Source: Quillaja saponaria (Eukaryota; Streptophyta; Magnoliopsida; Fabales; Quillajaceae). From it: a DNA stretch of 64,000 nt. Location of the stretch: positions 12,529,528 to 12,593,527 of the forward strand of contig CM055614.1 in assembly GCA_029379385.1 (NCBI GenBank). The letters run 5' to 3'. Position 1 is the stretch's first letter. Each line of letters opens with the position of its first letter. This document shows positions 44,365-58,278 of the stretch, piece after piece. Under the pieces are notes generated by a model, which saw only the letters and a list, made by a program, of their open reading frames with translations, ran no database searches and had not been told where the DNA came from. The translations under genes were made by a program, and so were the position numbers.

Positions 44365-45225
44365 GGGCTAGTTTGGTATGTAGGAATGGTTATTCTATTC
44401 TACGTATGGTTCTATAAAATGAACATTTTTTTATTTGGTACTTTTTAGTCATAGAATACTCATTCCATTCCAGCAATTTTATTTTATAGAAATAGAAATC
44501 TTCAAACCTACCTAAGGGAGTGCGATTGCTCATTCTTATTTCTATGAAATTTGTTTAGTTTAGTTAAATGACAAAAAAACCACTTATCACATAAAATAAA
44601 AAGTTGAATATTAATAAAATAATATTATTATTCATAAATAAATAAATAAAATATTTATTATATAATTTAGTCAAATGAAAAATACCTTTCATATCATATT
44701 AAAAAATATAAAAATAAAAAATTTTATATAAAATAATAATAAATCAATTCATTTTAGTCAAATGACAAAAATACCATTCATATTATTGTCAATAATATAA
44801 TTATAAATAATTAATTAATGTTAAATAAATAAATTAGTTAAGTAATTTCAAACTAAAATATTAATATTAATATTAATAAATAATAAATAATAAATATAAA
44901 AATTAATAATTATATATTTTTCATAAATTATGTTTAATTTTTATTACTTTATCTATAAAGGGATTTTTTTGCCATTTTGAAATAATATAATTTTTATTAC
45001 TTTATCTATAGAAGGATATCTTAGTCATTTTAACATAACTTTGATATTATTTCATGTCTAAAAACTACATAAAAAAAAAATTAATAAATAGAATGAAATG
45101 ATTATTACTCACTGACACTACCAAACAATAGAATGGAATAATCATTCCATTCCATATGCACCCTATTCCCATTCTCTTTCCCACTCCAATTCTGCAAAAA
45201 TCATTCCTACGTACTAAACTAGCCC
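44365..45225. mobile_element. PIF/Harbinger-like (Tourist) MITE, 861 bp, nested in CACTA
   Basis: Left end GGGCTAGTTTGGTATGTAGG and right end CCTACGTACTAAACTAGCCC form a terminal inverted repeat of about 25 bp with few mismatches. Both ends are flanked by TTA (44,362-44,364 and 45,226-45,228), the 3-bp target duplication typical of PIF/Harbinger elements. Subterminal blocks are also inverted (GGAATGGTTATTCTATTC left, GAATGGAATAATCATTCC right). The interior is AT-rich without coding capacity. Confidence 0.85.
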
Positions 45226-45229
45226 TTAA

Positions 45230-46555
45230 GTAATGAAACTGAATAAGAAATTATGTTGACTTGTTTTAAGATTTGTTTTCTTATAGCTTCTAAAGCTAGA
45301 ACATTGAAATGCTATTTCCTTTTGCATGTTATGGCAATCAATCTAGTCCTAGTTTTCTAATAAGTTTATAAAAATAAAATAAAAATAAAGTTAAGATTTG
45401 TGAAAAGAAAATGTTTTAAGAAAAAATGATAAGGAAATGTTATTAAGTTTATTTTGTTATTATGGATTCATTGCCTCTAATTGTTCTTGTATATGGCTTT
45501 CACAAACTAGATCAATTAGTTGGTTCTAATCTTCTTTTTCCTTTAATTCTTGCCAAGTGTAAAAATATGTGTTAGGTTCTAAGTATTTTTAGGTCAACAA
45601 AGAAGGGGGGGAGGGGGGAACGCAACTCAAACTCCAAAGATTGGTGAGATGGTAGTACAAGAGAAAGTTACGTATGTGAAAAAGACTCTATTACAATAAG
45701 GGAACTACATTCTTGTTCAGTTCTTTCCTTCTTTATTGTTTACACATAAGATGAACATCCTCGTACGTTGAAAATCCACCAAATATGCCACTGTTTTAGT
45801 ATTCCTGATAGACAAGTTAGGTATGTACAATGTTTAGAAAGTGGCTTTTGAAATCCTAGGAGGCCTTGCATATTGATGCATTTTTTCTTTGTTTCCTACT
45901 AGTATCTCACATCATTTAAATGTGAGCCTAATCTTGTTGGTGTTTGTGACTAATAATGTTACTCATTAAAGATGTAATTAACCATTTCCTAATCCTACAT
46001 GTAGAAACGTTTTCAAAACACTAAGTTAAAGATCATACAACTTTCAATAGTCTAATGTTCTTCTAGGCATCCATCAACATAAAATGGCCATTTCATGTGG
46101 GTTGGAAGGAAGTCCTTCAACAAATTTGTGTATTCTTATATGTTTTGGTGGTATTCTGCTAACTACTTGTTTTTTTACTGGCTTTTATGTTTCTTTGGTT
46201 TTTGAGTGATTTTATTTTGTTTTCTATTTAGATTGAATTATCATGTTTTGGTTGAATTTTAATTATGTTTCTCTATGTTCTACGGGTACATATTTAGACT
46301 AGGTGACACGATTTCAACTTGCCTGCATCATATACTTAGGAGACAATAAGGAAATGTTTTCTGAATTTCACCAAATCAAGACAAAAAGAATAAGCTACTC
46401 AGTGGAAAGCATGTGCAATTTTTCTAAGTGGGATATGATCATCTTACCCTTAGTATGGTGTTGTAGATCATAGAGAGCATACTTGGTGCATTCAATTTAG
46501 TTTATTCCATTGTTTTATAGTACATGTCTTATTAAGCTAAAGTAATTTATAATTA
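45230..46555. other. CACTA interior upstream of the TNP2 relic
   Basis: No open coding stretch was recognised. It has a short G-rich patch at 45,605-45,620. Presumably 5' untranslated or intronic sequence of the transposase gene. Confidence 0.4.
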
Positions 46556-46559
46556 ATGC

Positions 46560-47235
46560 GAGATAATGTCAGTTGATTGAAATTATATGGGCCATCAGGA
46601 TGAATTTAGGGATAGAGTTAATGTTTTGTTTGACTTTGCATTTGGCAGTACAAATTACAGTGTTTAACAGAACAATTCAATTGCCATGCAAGATTTGTGT
46701 CAATAATAAATTCTTCAATAGAGAGGAAGTTATGCTTCATTTGTATAAGAACAGTTTTGTCACAGCTTACAAAAATTGAGTGTGATGTTTGCAAAGAGGC
46801 TCGTTTCAAACCATAGTTACCTCACGAGATATTACGTTACCTCACGATAATCAAGAGGCTTCAAAGGTTTTATATGTCTGAGGCTAGCAAAAGACATAAG
46901 ATGGCATAAGAAGTATAGGTGGAGAAGCCTAACACGATGATACATCCATCTGATGATGAGGCATGAAAACACTTTGATGACTTTCATCAATCGTAAGCAC
47001 AAGAAAAAGTAATAATAACCTTGGGTTCTTAATAGACAGATTCACTCCATTTGGTAATTATGGTTCCTAATATTCTTGTTGGGTAGTGTTTGTCACTCCT
47101 TATAACCTGAAACTTGTTACATGCATGAAAAAGCACAATTTATTCTTGACTTTGATATTTTCTAGTTCGAATCATTCGGGTAAGAATTTATATATTTATC
47201 TAAGACTTTTAATAAATGAGTTGAAAAATTTTATG
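46560..47235 (+). pseudogene. CACTA TNP2-type transposase remnant
   Basis: The N-terminal transposase-associated domain is recognisable: FRDRVNVLFDFAF, then IQLPCKICVNNKFFNREEVM followed by HLYKNSFVTAY (the C--C...H zinc-binding block). A C-x2-C block CDVCKEARFKP follows at 46,781-46,813, then ILRYLTIIKRLQRFYMS, MIHPSDDEA, KHFDDFH and a degraded TLG---D-L-LV region. That is the family order (VLRYFPLIPRLKRLYMS, HPADSEAWK-FD--HP, GL--DGFNPFG). Multiple stops and frameshifts, and the catalytic domain is absent after about 47,235. Confidence 0.85.
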
Positions 47236-47239
47236 GAGA

Positions 47240-48320
47240 TAGGGTGCTTTGAATTTTGATAAATCTTTAAAACAATTTCATTATGACACCTGCTCTTTTA
47301 TGGACAATCACTAATTTTCCAGCATATAGTATGCCTTTTGGGTGGAGTACCCATTGACAACACTTTTCATAATGGCTACGTGGGTTAGTAAGCAAATTCT
47401 TGATTGAAAGTAAAATTACATATTATTAACCAATGAACTAAAATTTATTTCAAAGTACCATTTTGATAAGTCTAGCAACAGAAATGAATTGTGAAACGGA
47501 AAAAAAACTGTTATTTATTTGGAAATACATAAAAAAATATAATAAAAAATATATAGTAATTATAAGTATCCAACATAGTTAATTTAGTATATAGAATCAT
47601 CGTTAATTAGCATTAAAGTAAAAGCATTACCATAGACATACAAATTAAAGGAAAATATCAAATTATAATCGTATCCAACCTACAGTAAAGTGTCTAACAA
47701 GTGCATATCCTGATATTAAACAAATTAAAAGACAACCTATATAAATTAAATTGATATTTAAAAAAAAAAATAACAAAATAATGATAGAAAAAAATTAACC
47801 AAGATAACAATAAATTAAACTAATGAAATTCTAATTGAATGAAAATTCTACAATACTACAATTCTTTCATCATTTTTGAATAAGTTCAACTAAGATAGGA
47901 AATAAAAATTTAATTGGCTTTCCTCTGCCCTAGTTGTTACATCTCTAGGACTTTATTTGTTTCCTATATAATTTTGTCAATAAATAAAAAAATAAATCTA
48001 TTTCTCTTAATCTTTTTAATTACAATTTTTTTTGTTAGTAGCCTGCATCAAATTTAAATGGAAAAATACTTATTTGGGTTTTAATAAGCTTTTAGTGAAA
48101 AGAAATAGGCCAATTAAACCCTAAGCCATGCTATTATAAAATAAAATAAGACACAAAGTGAAAGAAAAAAGAAGGAGAACAAATTAAGTTACATGAAACG
48201 ATTCGTGAAGTTCATCTTCTTCACCAAAACTTAGGGCACAAAGCCACGAACCACTTGCACAGCAATCGACTTGTAGAGCAACTAGTAATACAATAACCGT
48301 CGATTCACTCAATCATATAT
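47240..48320. other. CACTA interior between its two gene relics
   Basis: AT-rich with no coding signature. The final 200 bp before the second gene may hold its promoter, including a (TA)n-rich patch at 48,317-48,330. Confidence 0.4.
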
Positions 48321-48330
48321 ATATATATCA

Positions 48331-49743
48331 TGAGTGTTAGAGGACACCCACGTGGTTCTAGGGATTAGAGAACCTCCATTCGAGGAGGTTGAGGTACGAC
48401 CCTTCCAATGATGCTTTGGCCAGGGCTTTGTCATCTTACCCCAGGAGAACATCAAAATCTCCTTTTATGGGAACTTCATTGAATCATTCATTTCCGATAT
48501 TGGCCTCTCCATTAATTCCTATCTTGGGTGTTCCATCACTATTTGTTCTGCTATATAATTTTATATTTATACTTTTATGTTATTACATTATTTTATGATT
48601 CAAATGAATAATATGTATCAAAATATTTACTTTGTTTTGTAGTTTCATCTTGGCAACTATCCTTCTTTGCACCAGGACATGAAGATGATGATACGAAGGA
48701 TGGGAAGATGTAGGCAATGTTGGTGTAGCACCACATGAACACGACCACAAAGGGGCCTTAATAAGCTATCCCCTCATTTCTATGACGAGATGGATCGTCA
48801 CTTCATTCAAATAATAGGGGTGGTGCAAATGACTATATTTTGATTTTTATTTATAAATAGTATATTATATTTAGTAGGACGATTAATGTAACTATTTGTT
48901 AATATTGCATTGCCTTTTGTGGACATGACAATGTGTTCACCACTATTTCCAAGATTGTTAGGAAACATTTTCGAAGTGATGTTTATATGTACTCAAAATA
49001 TACACATGAGACCAAATTGTTATGATATATGGATTTTATGATAAGTACTATTTCTTTTATCTCATATTAATTTTATTTAACTTAATTATGTTTAAACACT
49101 AGTAACTAATTAAGTTGTTACTTATTATGCAAAAATTGTTTAGGTTTGAAGCCCTACATAAATTGAAGAGATCGGGGCAAGTCTTCTATAAATTTGCTGC
49201 TCATAGACTCTCAAACTTGTATAAGAAGCTAAGAAAGGATTTGAGGGAGTCTCTTTGGTCAAATATCCAATATTGGAAGGAACTTCATTGGCCACAGGGT
49301 TGGTGGGAGACATTTTGTGACATGTATGCTAGCAGTGAATTTCAAAAAGGGTACGAGGCAATGTCAGAGAGTAGGAAAGCTTATGGTGAGCTTGTTCATC
49401 ATCTGTTTGGATCCGTTAATTTCGTTGTACATGAGAAAATACTAGTAAATTAGCATTCAATTTTTTGTTAGTTTATCACATTGTCTTCTATTTATTTAAG
49501 CTAATGTTTTTTTTTTTTCCTTTGTACATCAAAAAAAGTTAGTTGAAAACCTACTAAGGTAGAGGTTTTCGACTACATTCACAGGAGGAAAGAAACATGT
49601 GTATTGCTACGAATTTGGTGGCTACATGGACTCGCAAGCCATAATCAAAGCGACTTCTAACACAGTTGACAACATCGAGACTTCAACTACTCCACCACCT
49701 GAGATGATCAAAGAAATAAGGAGATTTGTAGCACAACATTAAT
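48331..49743 (+). pseudogene. CACTA second gene relic (Ptta/En/Spm, Transposase_24-like)
   Basis: Pieces in order: a start-like MSVRGHPRGSRD at 48,332; FTTISKIVRKHFRSDVYMYS (about 48,920-49,000); a 112-codon open frame (49,115-49,453) with FYKFAAHRLSNLYKKLRKDL, a WKELHWPQGWWETFCDM block and SSEFQKGYEAMSESRKA; and a Pro/Thr-rich tail (GGYMDSQAIIKATSNT, TTPPPEMIKEIRRF) ending at TAA, 49,741-49,743. The W-x-C/M...W-S-EF-x-S--N/R arrangement is the hallmark of Ptta/En/Spm transposon proteins thought to bind subterminal repeats. Stops separate the pieces, some of which may be introns. A further exon may lie beyond the tandem array at 58,279. Confidence 0.65.
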
Positions 49744-49889
49744 TTTAACTTTTATTTTGTTCATTTGTGTAAATAAGAATAGTTTGTTATTTAAGGTATT
49801 TGATGTTTAGATTTCTATAAGTTGAACATTTGGCTCCAAAAGATGAAGTCATAAAATACACATGTTTAAGGAGTTGGGAGTATTAGTGC

Positions 49890-52800
49890 AATTTGGATTA
49901 AATGGGTAAATTAATAAAATACATGTTTGTTTGACGAGCTGGGCATACCCGCACCCCCGCAAGGACACATAAGACTAGTAAGAGAAACAGTTTGCAATTT
50001 TTATCAAACATTAGGAATTCATACAGAAGTGTTAATTTCTAGTTGAAATACTTGAAAATTGGGCATCTCTCGTAAAATCATAAAATACAAGTCAGGTTGG
50101 CCTATTCGGACATACCAGCAAGCTTGCAGAGACATATAAAACTTATCGAAAGAAACAATTTGGAATTGGTATCAAACGTTAGAAATATATGCACAAGAGT
50201 GCATTACTAGTCAAAAACATTGAAAAAAATTTATGGTAAAATAGACCTTAGTTTAAAGAGTAAAGAGAATCTGCACATCAAGCAGAGACGAATAAGACTT
50301 GTAGAAAGAAACGATTTATAATTTGGATCAAACGTTAAGAATTTATGCAAGTTTACGATTCTAGTTAAAAACTTTAGAAATTAGGTTTTAAAGGGTACAA
50401 TCATAAAATAATATTTGTCTGCTTGACCAATTGAAAGTATCGGTACGTATGCGGGAACGAATCAGACTTGTAAAAAGAAACAATTTTTAATTTGGACTAA
50501 ATGTTAGGAATTTATGTAAAAGTGTGCTTTTCTATTTGAAAACTATGAAAATTAGGCTTGGGAGGTAAAAGAGTAAAATACACGTTCGTTTGATTAGCCA
50601 AGAAAACCGACATGCCTACTAGCACAAATAAAACTTGTAAGAAGAAAATATTTGTATTTTTGATCAAATGTTCGGAATTTATGCACAATTGTACATTTCT
50701 AGTTGAAAATTTTGAAAATTGGACCTTAGGGGTAAAATTTTAAAATACACATTTGTTAAATGAGCAAGCCCTACTAGCATGCCTGTGAATATGAATAACA
50801 CTTGTTGAAACAAATGGATTGAAATTTGGATTAAGCGCTACAAATTTATCCATAAATGTATGTTTCTAGTTGTAAATTTTCAAAATTGAGTCTTCTTCTA
50901 TAAAATTGCAAAATACAAGTCTGTTAGAAGAGTCGGGAGATCTAAAAAGTATGTGAGAATGGATAAGATTTGTAGTGAGAAATGATTTGTAATTTGGATC
51001 GAACGTTCATAATCTATACATGAGTGTGTGTTTCTAGTTGAAAATTCAAAATTGGGCTTTAAGGGGTAGTATCATAAAATATAAATTTGTGTAATAAGCT
51101 GTAAGTACTGGCACATTCGTGGGGACAAATAATACTTATAGAAAGAAACGGATTTCACTTTGCATCAAACATTAGAAATTTTTGCATAAATTGGCATTTC
51201 TAGTTGAAAACTGGGCCTTGATAGGGTAAAATCATAAAACGCACATCTATTTGAAGAGATGGTGTACCGGCACTCCTATTAGAATGCATAAGGCCTGTAG
51301 AAAGGAACGGTTTGCAATTTGGATCAAACATTAGGAATTTAAGCACAAGTGTGCATTTCTAGTTGAAAGCTTTGAAAAACGGACCTAGAAGTAAAATAAA
51401 AAATACATGTTTGTTTAACAAGTCAAGCAAACTAGCATGCCCATGGGAATGTAGGAAGAAACTATTTTCAATTTAATTTGGATTAAATGCTAGAAATTTA
51501 TGCACAGGTATTCATTTCTAGTTAAAAAACTTTGAAAACTAGGCCTCAACAGTAAAATCACAAAATGCACATTCATTTGACGAGCCGTGAATACCAATAT
51601 ATTTACATGGACAAATAAGACTGGTATGAAGAAATAGTTTGAAGTTTTGATCAAAATTAGGAATTTATGCACATGTTTGTGTTTCTAGTTGAAAACTTTG
51701 AAAATTAGGACTTAAGGGGCTAGAATCATAAAATACAAGTTCATTTGATGGTTCGAATACAGGCACATCAATGGAACGAATAAGATTTGTTAAACAAAAT
51801 GATTTGCAATTTGGGATAAATGTTATGAATTTATACACAAGTGTGCTTTTCTAGTTGAAAATAATAAAATACAAGTCTGTTAGATGATTCAGAGTACAGG
51901 ATCGTCTGCAGGGAAATATAAGGCTTGTAAGAATTAGAGACGACTTTCAATTTGGATCAAAAGTTAGAATTTATGCATAAGTGTGCATTTCTATTTGAAA
52001 ATTTTGAAAATTAGGTTTTGATGGGTAAGATAATTAAATACATGTAAGTTTGATGAGCCAAAAATGCTGACACAATCGTAAGGACAAGGTAATACTTGTA
52101 AAACAAAATAGTTTACAATTTAGATGATACATTCCTAAAATTTACACAAGTGTGTGTTTCTAGTTGAAAACTTAAAAAAATTAGCTTTGATTGGTAAAAC
52201 TGTAAAATATACGTATTTTGATGAGCTAGGACTACCGGGACATCCGAGGCAACAAATAAGAGTTATAGCAAGAAATGGTTTCTAATTTAGATCAAACTTT
52301 AGGAATTTATGCACAAGTTCGCATTTCTAGTTGAAACTTTGAAAATCGGACCTTATAAGGTGAAAATATATAATAAATGTCTGTGTGACGAGCCTGAAGT
52401 ACATACCAACATGTCCATGTGAAAGAATAAGACTTGAAGGAAGAAGCGATGTGTAATTTGGAACAAACGTTCATAGATTCTTTACAAATGTACATTTCTA
52501 GTTGAAACTTCAAACTTGGGCTTCGAGGGGTAAATTTATAAATGTCCATTTGACAAGCCAGGAGTACTGACACATTCGCGGGCACGAGTAAGACTAGTTG
52601 GAGGAAACAGTTTTCATTTTGGAGTAAAAGTTATGAATTTATGCACAACTGTGCTTTTCTAGTGTTAAACTTTGAAAATTGTGTATCGGGGTTTAAAATC
52701 ATAAAATACATGTCCATTTGACGAGTATGGATAACCTACACTTTTGTGGGTATGAATAAAACTTGCAAGAAGAAACATTTTGCAATTTGAATTAAACTTT

Positions 52801-55800
52801 AAGAATTTATGCACTAGTGTGCATTTATTGTTGAAAACTTTGAAAATTGGGCCTCAGGAGTATAATTATAAAATACACATCTACTTGACCATCTGGGAGA
52901 AAATAGACATTTGCAGGGACAAATAAAACTTATCGAAGGAATTGTTTGCAATGTGGATCAAATGTTAGGAATTTATGTAATGTATAGTTCAAGTTGAAAC
53001 TTCAGGAAATTGGACCTCAGTGCATAAGATTATAAATATATGTCTGTGTGATAAGCGTGGAGTACCTCCATGTCCATAGAGACAAATAAAAGTTGTAATA
53101 AGAGATAATTTACAATTTAGATCAAACTCTTAGGGTTTCTGTACAAGTTTTCATTTCTAGTAGAAAATTTTCAAAAAATGGGCTTCGATGGTTAGAATAG
53201 TAAATTTGACCAGCCGAAAGTACTAGCACAGCTACGGAGCTAATTAGATTTTTTGAGATAAGAAACAATGTGTAATTTGTATCAAACATTTAGAATTTTA
53301 TCACACGTGTGCATTTCTAATTGAAAATTGAGTTTCAAAGGGTATAATTATAAATTATAAGTTTATTTGCAAGTTTGGAGAACTCGTACGGGCGAATAAA
53401 ACATGTAAGAATAAATGGTTTTGCAATTTGGAATAAAAGGTAAGAATTTATGTATAAGTGTGTGTGTAATGTTAAAAACTATGGAAATTGGACCTAGGGT
53501 GTTATAATCATAAATTGTACATCTCTTTGATGAGCTAAAAATACCGACATGTTTGTAAGGATGAATAAGAAGTTTAGGATGAAACATTTTGCAATTTTGT
53601 TAAATCATTCATAATTTATGTACAAGCATGTGTTTCTAGTTGAAAATTGGCTCTAGTGGAGTAAAATTGTAAAACACACATCTGTTTCACGATCCAAGAA
53701 TACTGTCACTTCCCCATAGACAAATAAGATTTGTAGGAAGACATTGTTTATAGTTTGGATGAAACATTCAGAATTTATACACAAGTGTGCATTTCTTATT
53801 TAAAACTTTGAATATTGGGCTTCAATGGCTAAAATTGTAAAAATAGATGTATGTTTGGTAGGCATGGAATACTTTAAAGCCTATGGGGACGTATAAGACT
53901 TGTAGGAAGAAACAATTTGCAAATTTAATCAAACATTAAGAATTTATGAACAAGTATGTGCTTCTAGTTGAAAACTTTAAAAATTAGGTCTCACAAGGTA
54001 AAATCATATAATATATATCCTTTTGACGAGCAAGGAGTATCGGCACATCCACAAGAATGAATAAGTATTGTAGGAAGAAACGATTTGCAATTTGGATTAA
54101 ACACTCAAAATTTATTGCACAAATGTGGGTTAGTAGTTTAAAATGTCAAAAACTGGGCTTTGATTATCAAAATCATAATATACATGTCCATTTAATGAGT
54201 CGGGAGTACTAGCACATTTGCAGGGATAAATATAACTTGTAAAAAGAAAATGTTTGCAATTTAGATCAAACATTTGGAATTTATACGCAAGTGTGTATTT
54301 ATAATTGAAACTTTGAAAATTAGGCCACAGGCAAAAAATCATCTAATACAAGTCCATTTCAGGAGTACACGGACATCTACAATGACGAATAAGATTTATA
54401 AGACCAAAAAGCTTTGTAATTTCTGTGCAAATGTGAATCTCTAGTTGAAAATTATGAAAATTGGGCTTTAATGGTTAAAATCATAAAATACATCTATATT
54501 TGAAAAGCTGGAAGTACTAGCGACACTTTTGAGAGGATGAATAAGATTTCACAGAAGAAATGATATGCAATTTTAATCAAACATTCAGAATTTCAACACA
54601 ACTATGCATTTTTAATGGAAAACTTTGAAAATTGGGCTTCGAGGTCTAACATCATAAAGTACACAACCATTTCAAGAACTGAGAGTAGCAACACGTCTAT
54701 CGGGATGAATAAGACGTGTTGGAAGAAATTGGTTGCAATTTGGATCAAACGTTAGGAATTTATGAATAAGTATGCAATTCTAGTTGATATCTTGGAAAAT
54801 TGGACCTTGGAAGATAAAATTATAAAATAAAGGTCTGCTTGACAAGATGTGAGAACTCATACATCTACGAGTATGAATAATACTCATAGGAAGAAATGAT
54901 TCGCAATTTGAATCAATTGTTAAGAATTTATGGACAATTGTGTGTTTATTTTTAAAACTTCAAAAAATTGGGCCTTGTAGGGTATATCATAAAATTCACA
55001 TTTTCTTGACAAGCGGGAGAGCTGACATGTCTGCAAGGATGAAAAAGAATTTTAGGAAGAAACATTTTGTAATTTGAATCAAACTTTTGGAATTTCGGCA
55101 AAAGTGTGCATTTTTCAGTTGAAAATTTTGAAAATTGGGCTTTGAGGTTTAACATCATAAATTACACGTCCATTAAGGAATCGAGAGTAGCAAAACATCT
55201 ACAGGGGATGAATAAGACAGGTTGGAAGAAACAGTTTGCAATTTGTATCAAATGTTAAGAATTTATACATAAGTATGTGTTTCTAGTTGATAACTTGGAA
55301 AAATGACCTTGGCAAATAAAATTATAAAATACATGTCTGTTTGATGAGCTAGAGGAACCCGTACATCTGCGGGTATGAATAAAACTTGTAGGAAGAAACA
55401 GTTTGTAATTTAAATCAAATGTTAGGAATTTATGGATAGCTGTGTGTTTATTTTTGAAAACTTTAGAAATTGGGTTTTGGTGAGGTAAAATCGTAAAATT
55501 CACATTTGTTTGACAAGCAAGAGTACTAACATGTTTCCATGGATGAAAAAGAATTTTAGGAAGAAACGTTTTGCAATTTGAATCTAACTTTTGGAATGTC
55601 AACACAATGTGAATTTTTTAGTTGAAAACTTTGAAAATTGGGCTTCGAGGTCTAAAATCATAAATTACACTTCCATTTAAGGAACTAGGACTAGCAACAC
55701 GTCTACAAGGTTGAATAAGACAGGTTAGAAGAAACGGTTTGCAATTTGGATCCAATGTTATGAATTTATGCATAAACATGTGTTTCTAGTTAATAACTTT

Positions 55801-58160
55801 GAAAATTGGACCTCGAGAGATAAAATTATAAAATACATATCTAATCGAAGAGCTAGGAAACAAGTACATCTACGGGCACGAATAAAATTTATTAGAAGAA
55901 ACAATTTGCAATTTGAATCAAATGTAAGGAATTTACGGATAACAACGTGTTTGTTTCAAAAACTCTGGAAATTGGTGATGGGGGGGATAATCATAAAATT
56001 CACATTTGTTTGACAAGCGAGAATACTGACACGTCCTCATGGATGAAAAAGAATTTTAGAAAGAAATGTTTTGTAATTTGGATCAAACATTCAGATTTTA
56101 TGTACAAGTGTGCAATTCTAGTTGAGAATTTTGAAAATTGAGGCTCGGGGGCTAAACTTGTAAAATACACTTTCATTTGACGAGGTGGGAGTACCGTCAT
56201 TTCCGTGGGAACGAATAAGACTTACAATAAGAAACAGTTTACAATTTGGATGAAACGTTTAGAATTTATACACAAATGTGTGTTTCTAGTAAAAAACTTT
56301 GAAAATTGGGCTTTCAAGAGTAAAATCATAAAATTGATGTATGTTTCACCACCATGGGGTACCAAAATGCCTATAGAGACGTATAAAACTTGTAGGGCGA
56401 AACAGTTTGCAAATTGGATCAAACTTTAGTAATTAATTAACAAGTGTGTTTCTAGTTGAAAATTTCAAAAATTTCAAGAGGTAAAATTGTAAAATACATG
56501 TTCTTTTGACAAGCCGAGAGTATTGAACGTCCATAGGGACAAAAAAATGTTTTAGGAAGAAATGGTTTGCAATTTAGATTAAATGTTCTAAATTTCTGCA
56601 TAAGTGTAGGTTTCTAGTTAAACATATCTAAAATTAGGCTTTGAATGTCAAAATCTTAAAATACACATCTATTTGATGAGCCGAGAGTACTGTCATGTCC
56701 AAGGACGAAGAAAACTTACAGGAAAAAACGATTTGCAATTTGGTTCAAACATTACTAATTGATACACAAGTGTGTGTTTTCTAGTTGAAAAGTTTGAAAA
56801 TTTGGCCTTAGGGGAAAATCATAAAACATATGTCCATTTGATGTACTTGTAGTATTGGTATAACGTGGGGACACTTAAGATTTATAGGAAGAAACACTTT
56901 GAAATTTAGATAAAATGTTAGTAAATTATCCTAAATTATGCATTTTTAATTGAACTTTAGATGAAATGTTAGTAAAATTATAAAATGCAAATCCGCTTGA
57001 TGAGTCGAGAATACTAGCATGCTCACTAAGATGCATAAGACTTGTAAAAAGAAAATGTTTGAAATTTGGATCAAATATTAATAAACGGTTTGAAGAACTA
57101 GGAGAACCGCCACTTTCACAAGGATGACTAAGAACTGTAGGAATAAACAGTTTGTAATTTGGGTCAAACATTAGGGATGTATGCATAAGTGAGTGTTTTT
57201 ACTTAAAATTTTTGAAATTTTTCCTTAGGGGGTAAAATCATAAAATACACATCTATTTAACAAGTTGAGAGAACCAGAACTTTCACGATGATACATTAGA
57301 GTTGTAGGAAAAAACAGGTTGCAATTTGGATTAAACATTACGAATTTATGCACAAGTGTGAATTTATAGTTAAAAACTTGAATATTTGGCTTTGAGAAAT
57401 AAAATCATAAAATACATGTTCGTTTGACAAGCCGAAAGTGCTTGCATGTTTGTGGGAAAGAATAAGATTTATGTACAAGTGTGGTTTTCTAGTTGAAAAT
57501 CTTGAAAATTGGATCTTAGGAGGTAAAATCATTAAATACATGTTCTTTTGACACCTCGGGAGAATCAGAACATTTGCAGAGATGAATAAGACTTGTAGGA
57601 AGAAGCAGTTTGCAATTTAGATAAAATGTTTGGAATTTATGCTCATGTGTCTGTTTCTAGTTGAAAACTTCATAAGTTGGCTTTGAAGGCTAAAATCGTA
57701 TCATACACATTTGTTTGATAAGTTAGGAACATGGACACATTAGCGAGACAAATAAGAGTTATATGAAAAAATGATTTACAATTTGGATCAATGTTCGAAA
57801 TTTATGCACAAGTATGCATTTCTAGTTGAAAACTATGAAAATTTTATCTCCAGGGTAAAATTATAAAGTACACATTCGACTGATAAGTGAGAATGACAGC
57901 ATATTTACCTAGACAAATAAAACTTGTAGTTAGAAGCAGTTTGCAATTTGGATCAAATTTTAAGAATTTATGCACAAATGTGTGTTTCTAGTTGAAGACT
58001 TTAAAAATTGGGCTTCAAGGGGAGGGTGTCAAATCATAAAATAAATCTTAGTTTGACAAGTTGGGAGTACTTACACATTTACGAGGACGAATAAGACTTG
58101 TAGGAAAAAACAGTTTCACAAATTTTGGATTAAACATTACAATATTATTGACTAGAGTTC
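49890..58160. repeat. ~8.2 kb tandem array, unit about 165 bp, ~49 units
   Basis: A recurring unit carries, in order, AAACAGTTTGCAATTTGGAT, CAAACGTTAGGAATTTATGC, ACAAGTGTGCATTTCTAG, TTGAAAACTTTGAAAATTGG, GGGTAAAATCATAAAATACA, a GTTTGACGAGCYRGGAGTAC block and GGACGAATAAGACTTGTAGG. TTTCTAGTTG-type landmarks fall near 50,036, 50,204, 50,358, 50,528, 50,696, 50,863, 51,031, 51,197, 51,356, 51,515 and 51,682, and the last near 57,985, so spacing is 154-170 bp. Units have diverged by point changes and small indels and none is coding; the many short open frames inside on both strands are by-products of this sequence. The array sits wholly inside the CACTA element, between two exon-like blocks. Confidence 0.9.
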
Positions 58161-58278
58161 AAAACTTTAATATTGTCTTATATTCCTTCATTCATGCAAA
58201 TTTGACTTCTTTTTCTCTTTAAACTAAACTATATAACTTGATTATGTGATTTATTTCAACATATTTTTCCTTCCTAGG

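Noticed and set aside
50000..58100. Numerous open frames of 60-116 codons on both strands (for example 55,255-55,605 minus)
   Set aside because: They recur with the ~165-bp period of the tandem array and show the same peptide phrases in shifted versions, so they are by-products of the repeat and not genes.
49890..58160. CRISPR-like array
   Set aside because: Repeats are contiguous, about 165 bp long and have no unique spacers; this is a plant genome.
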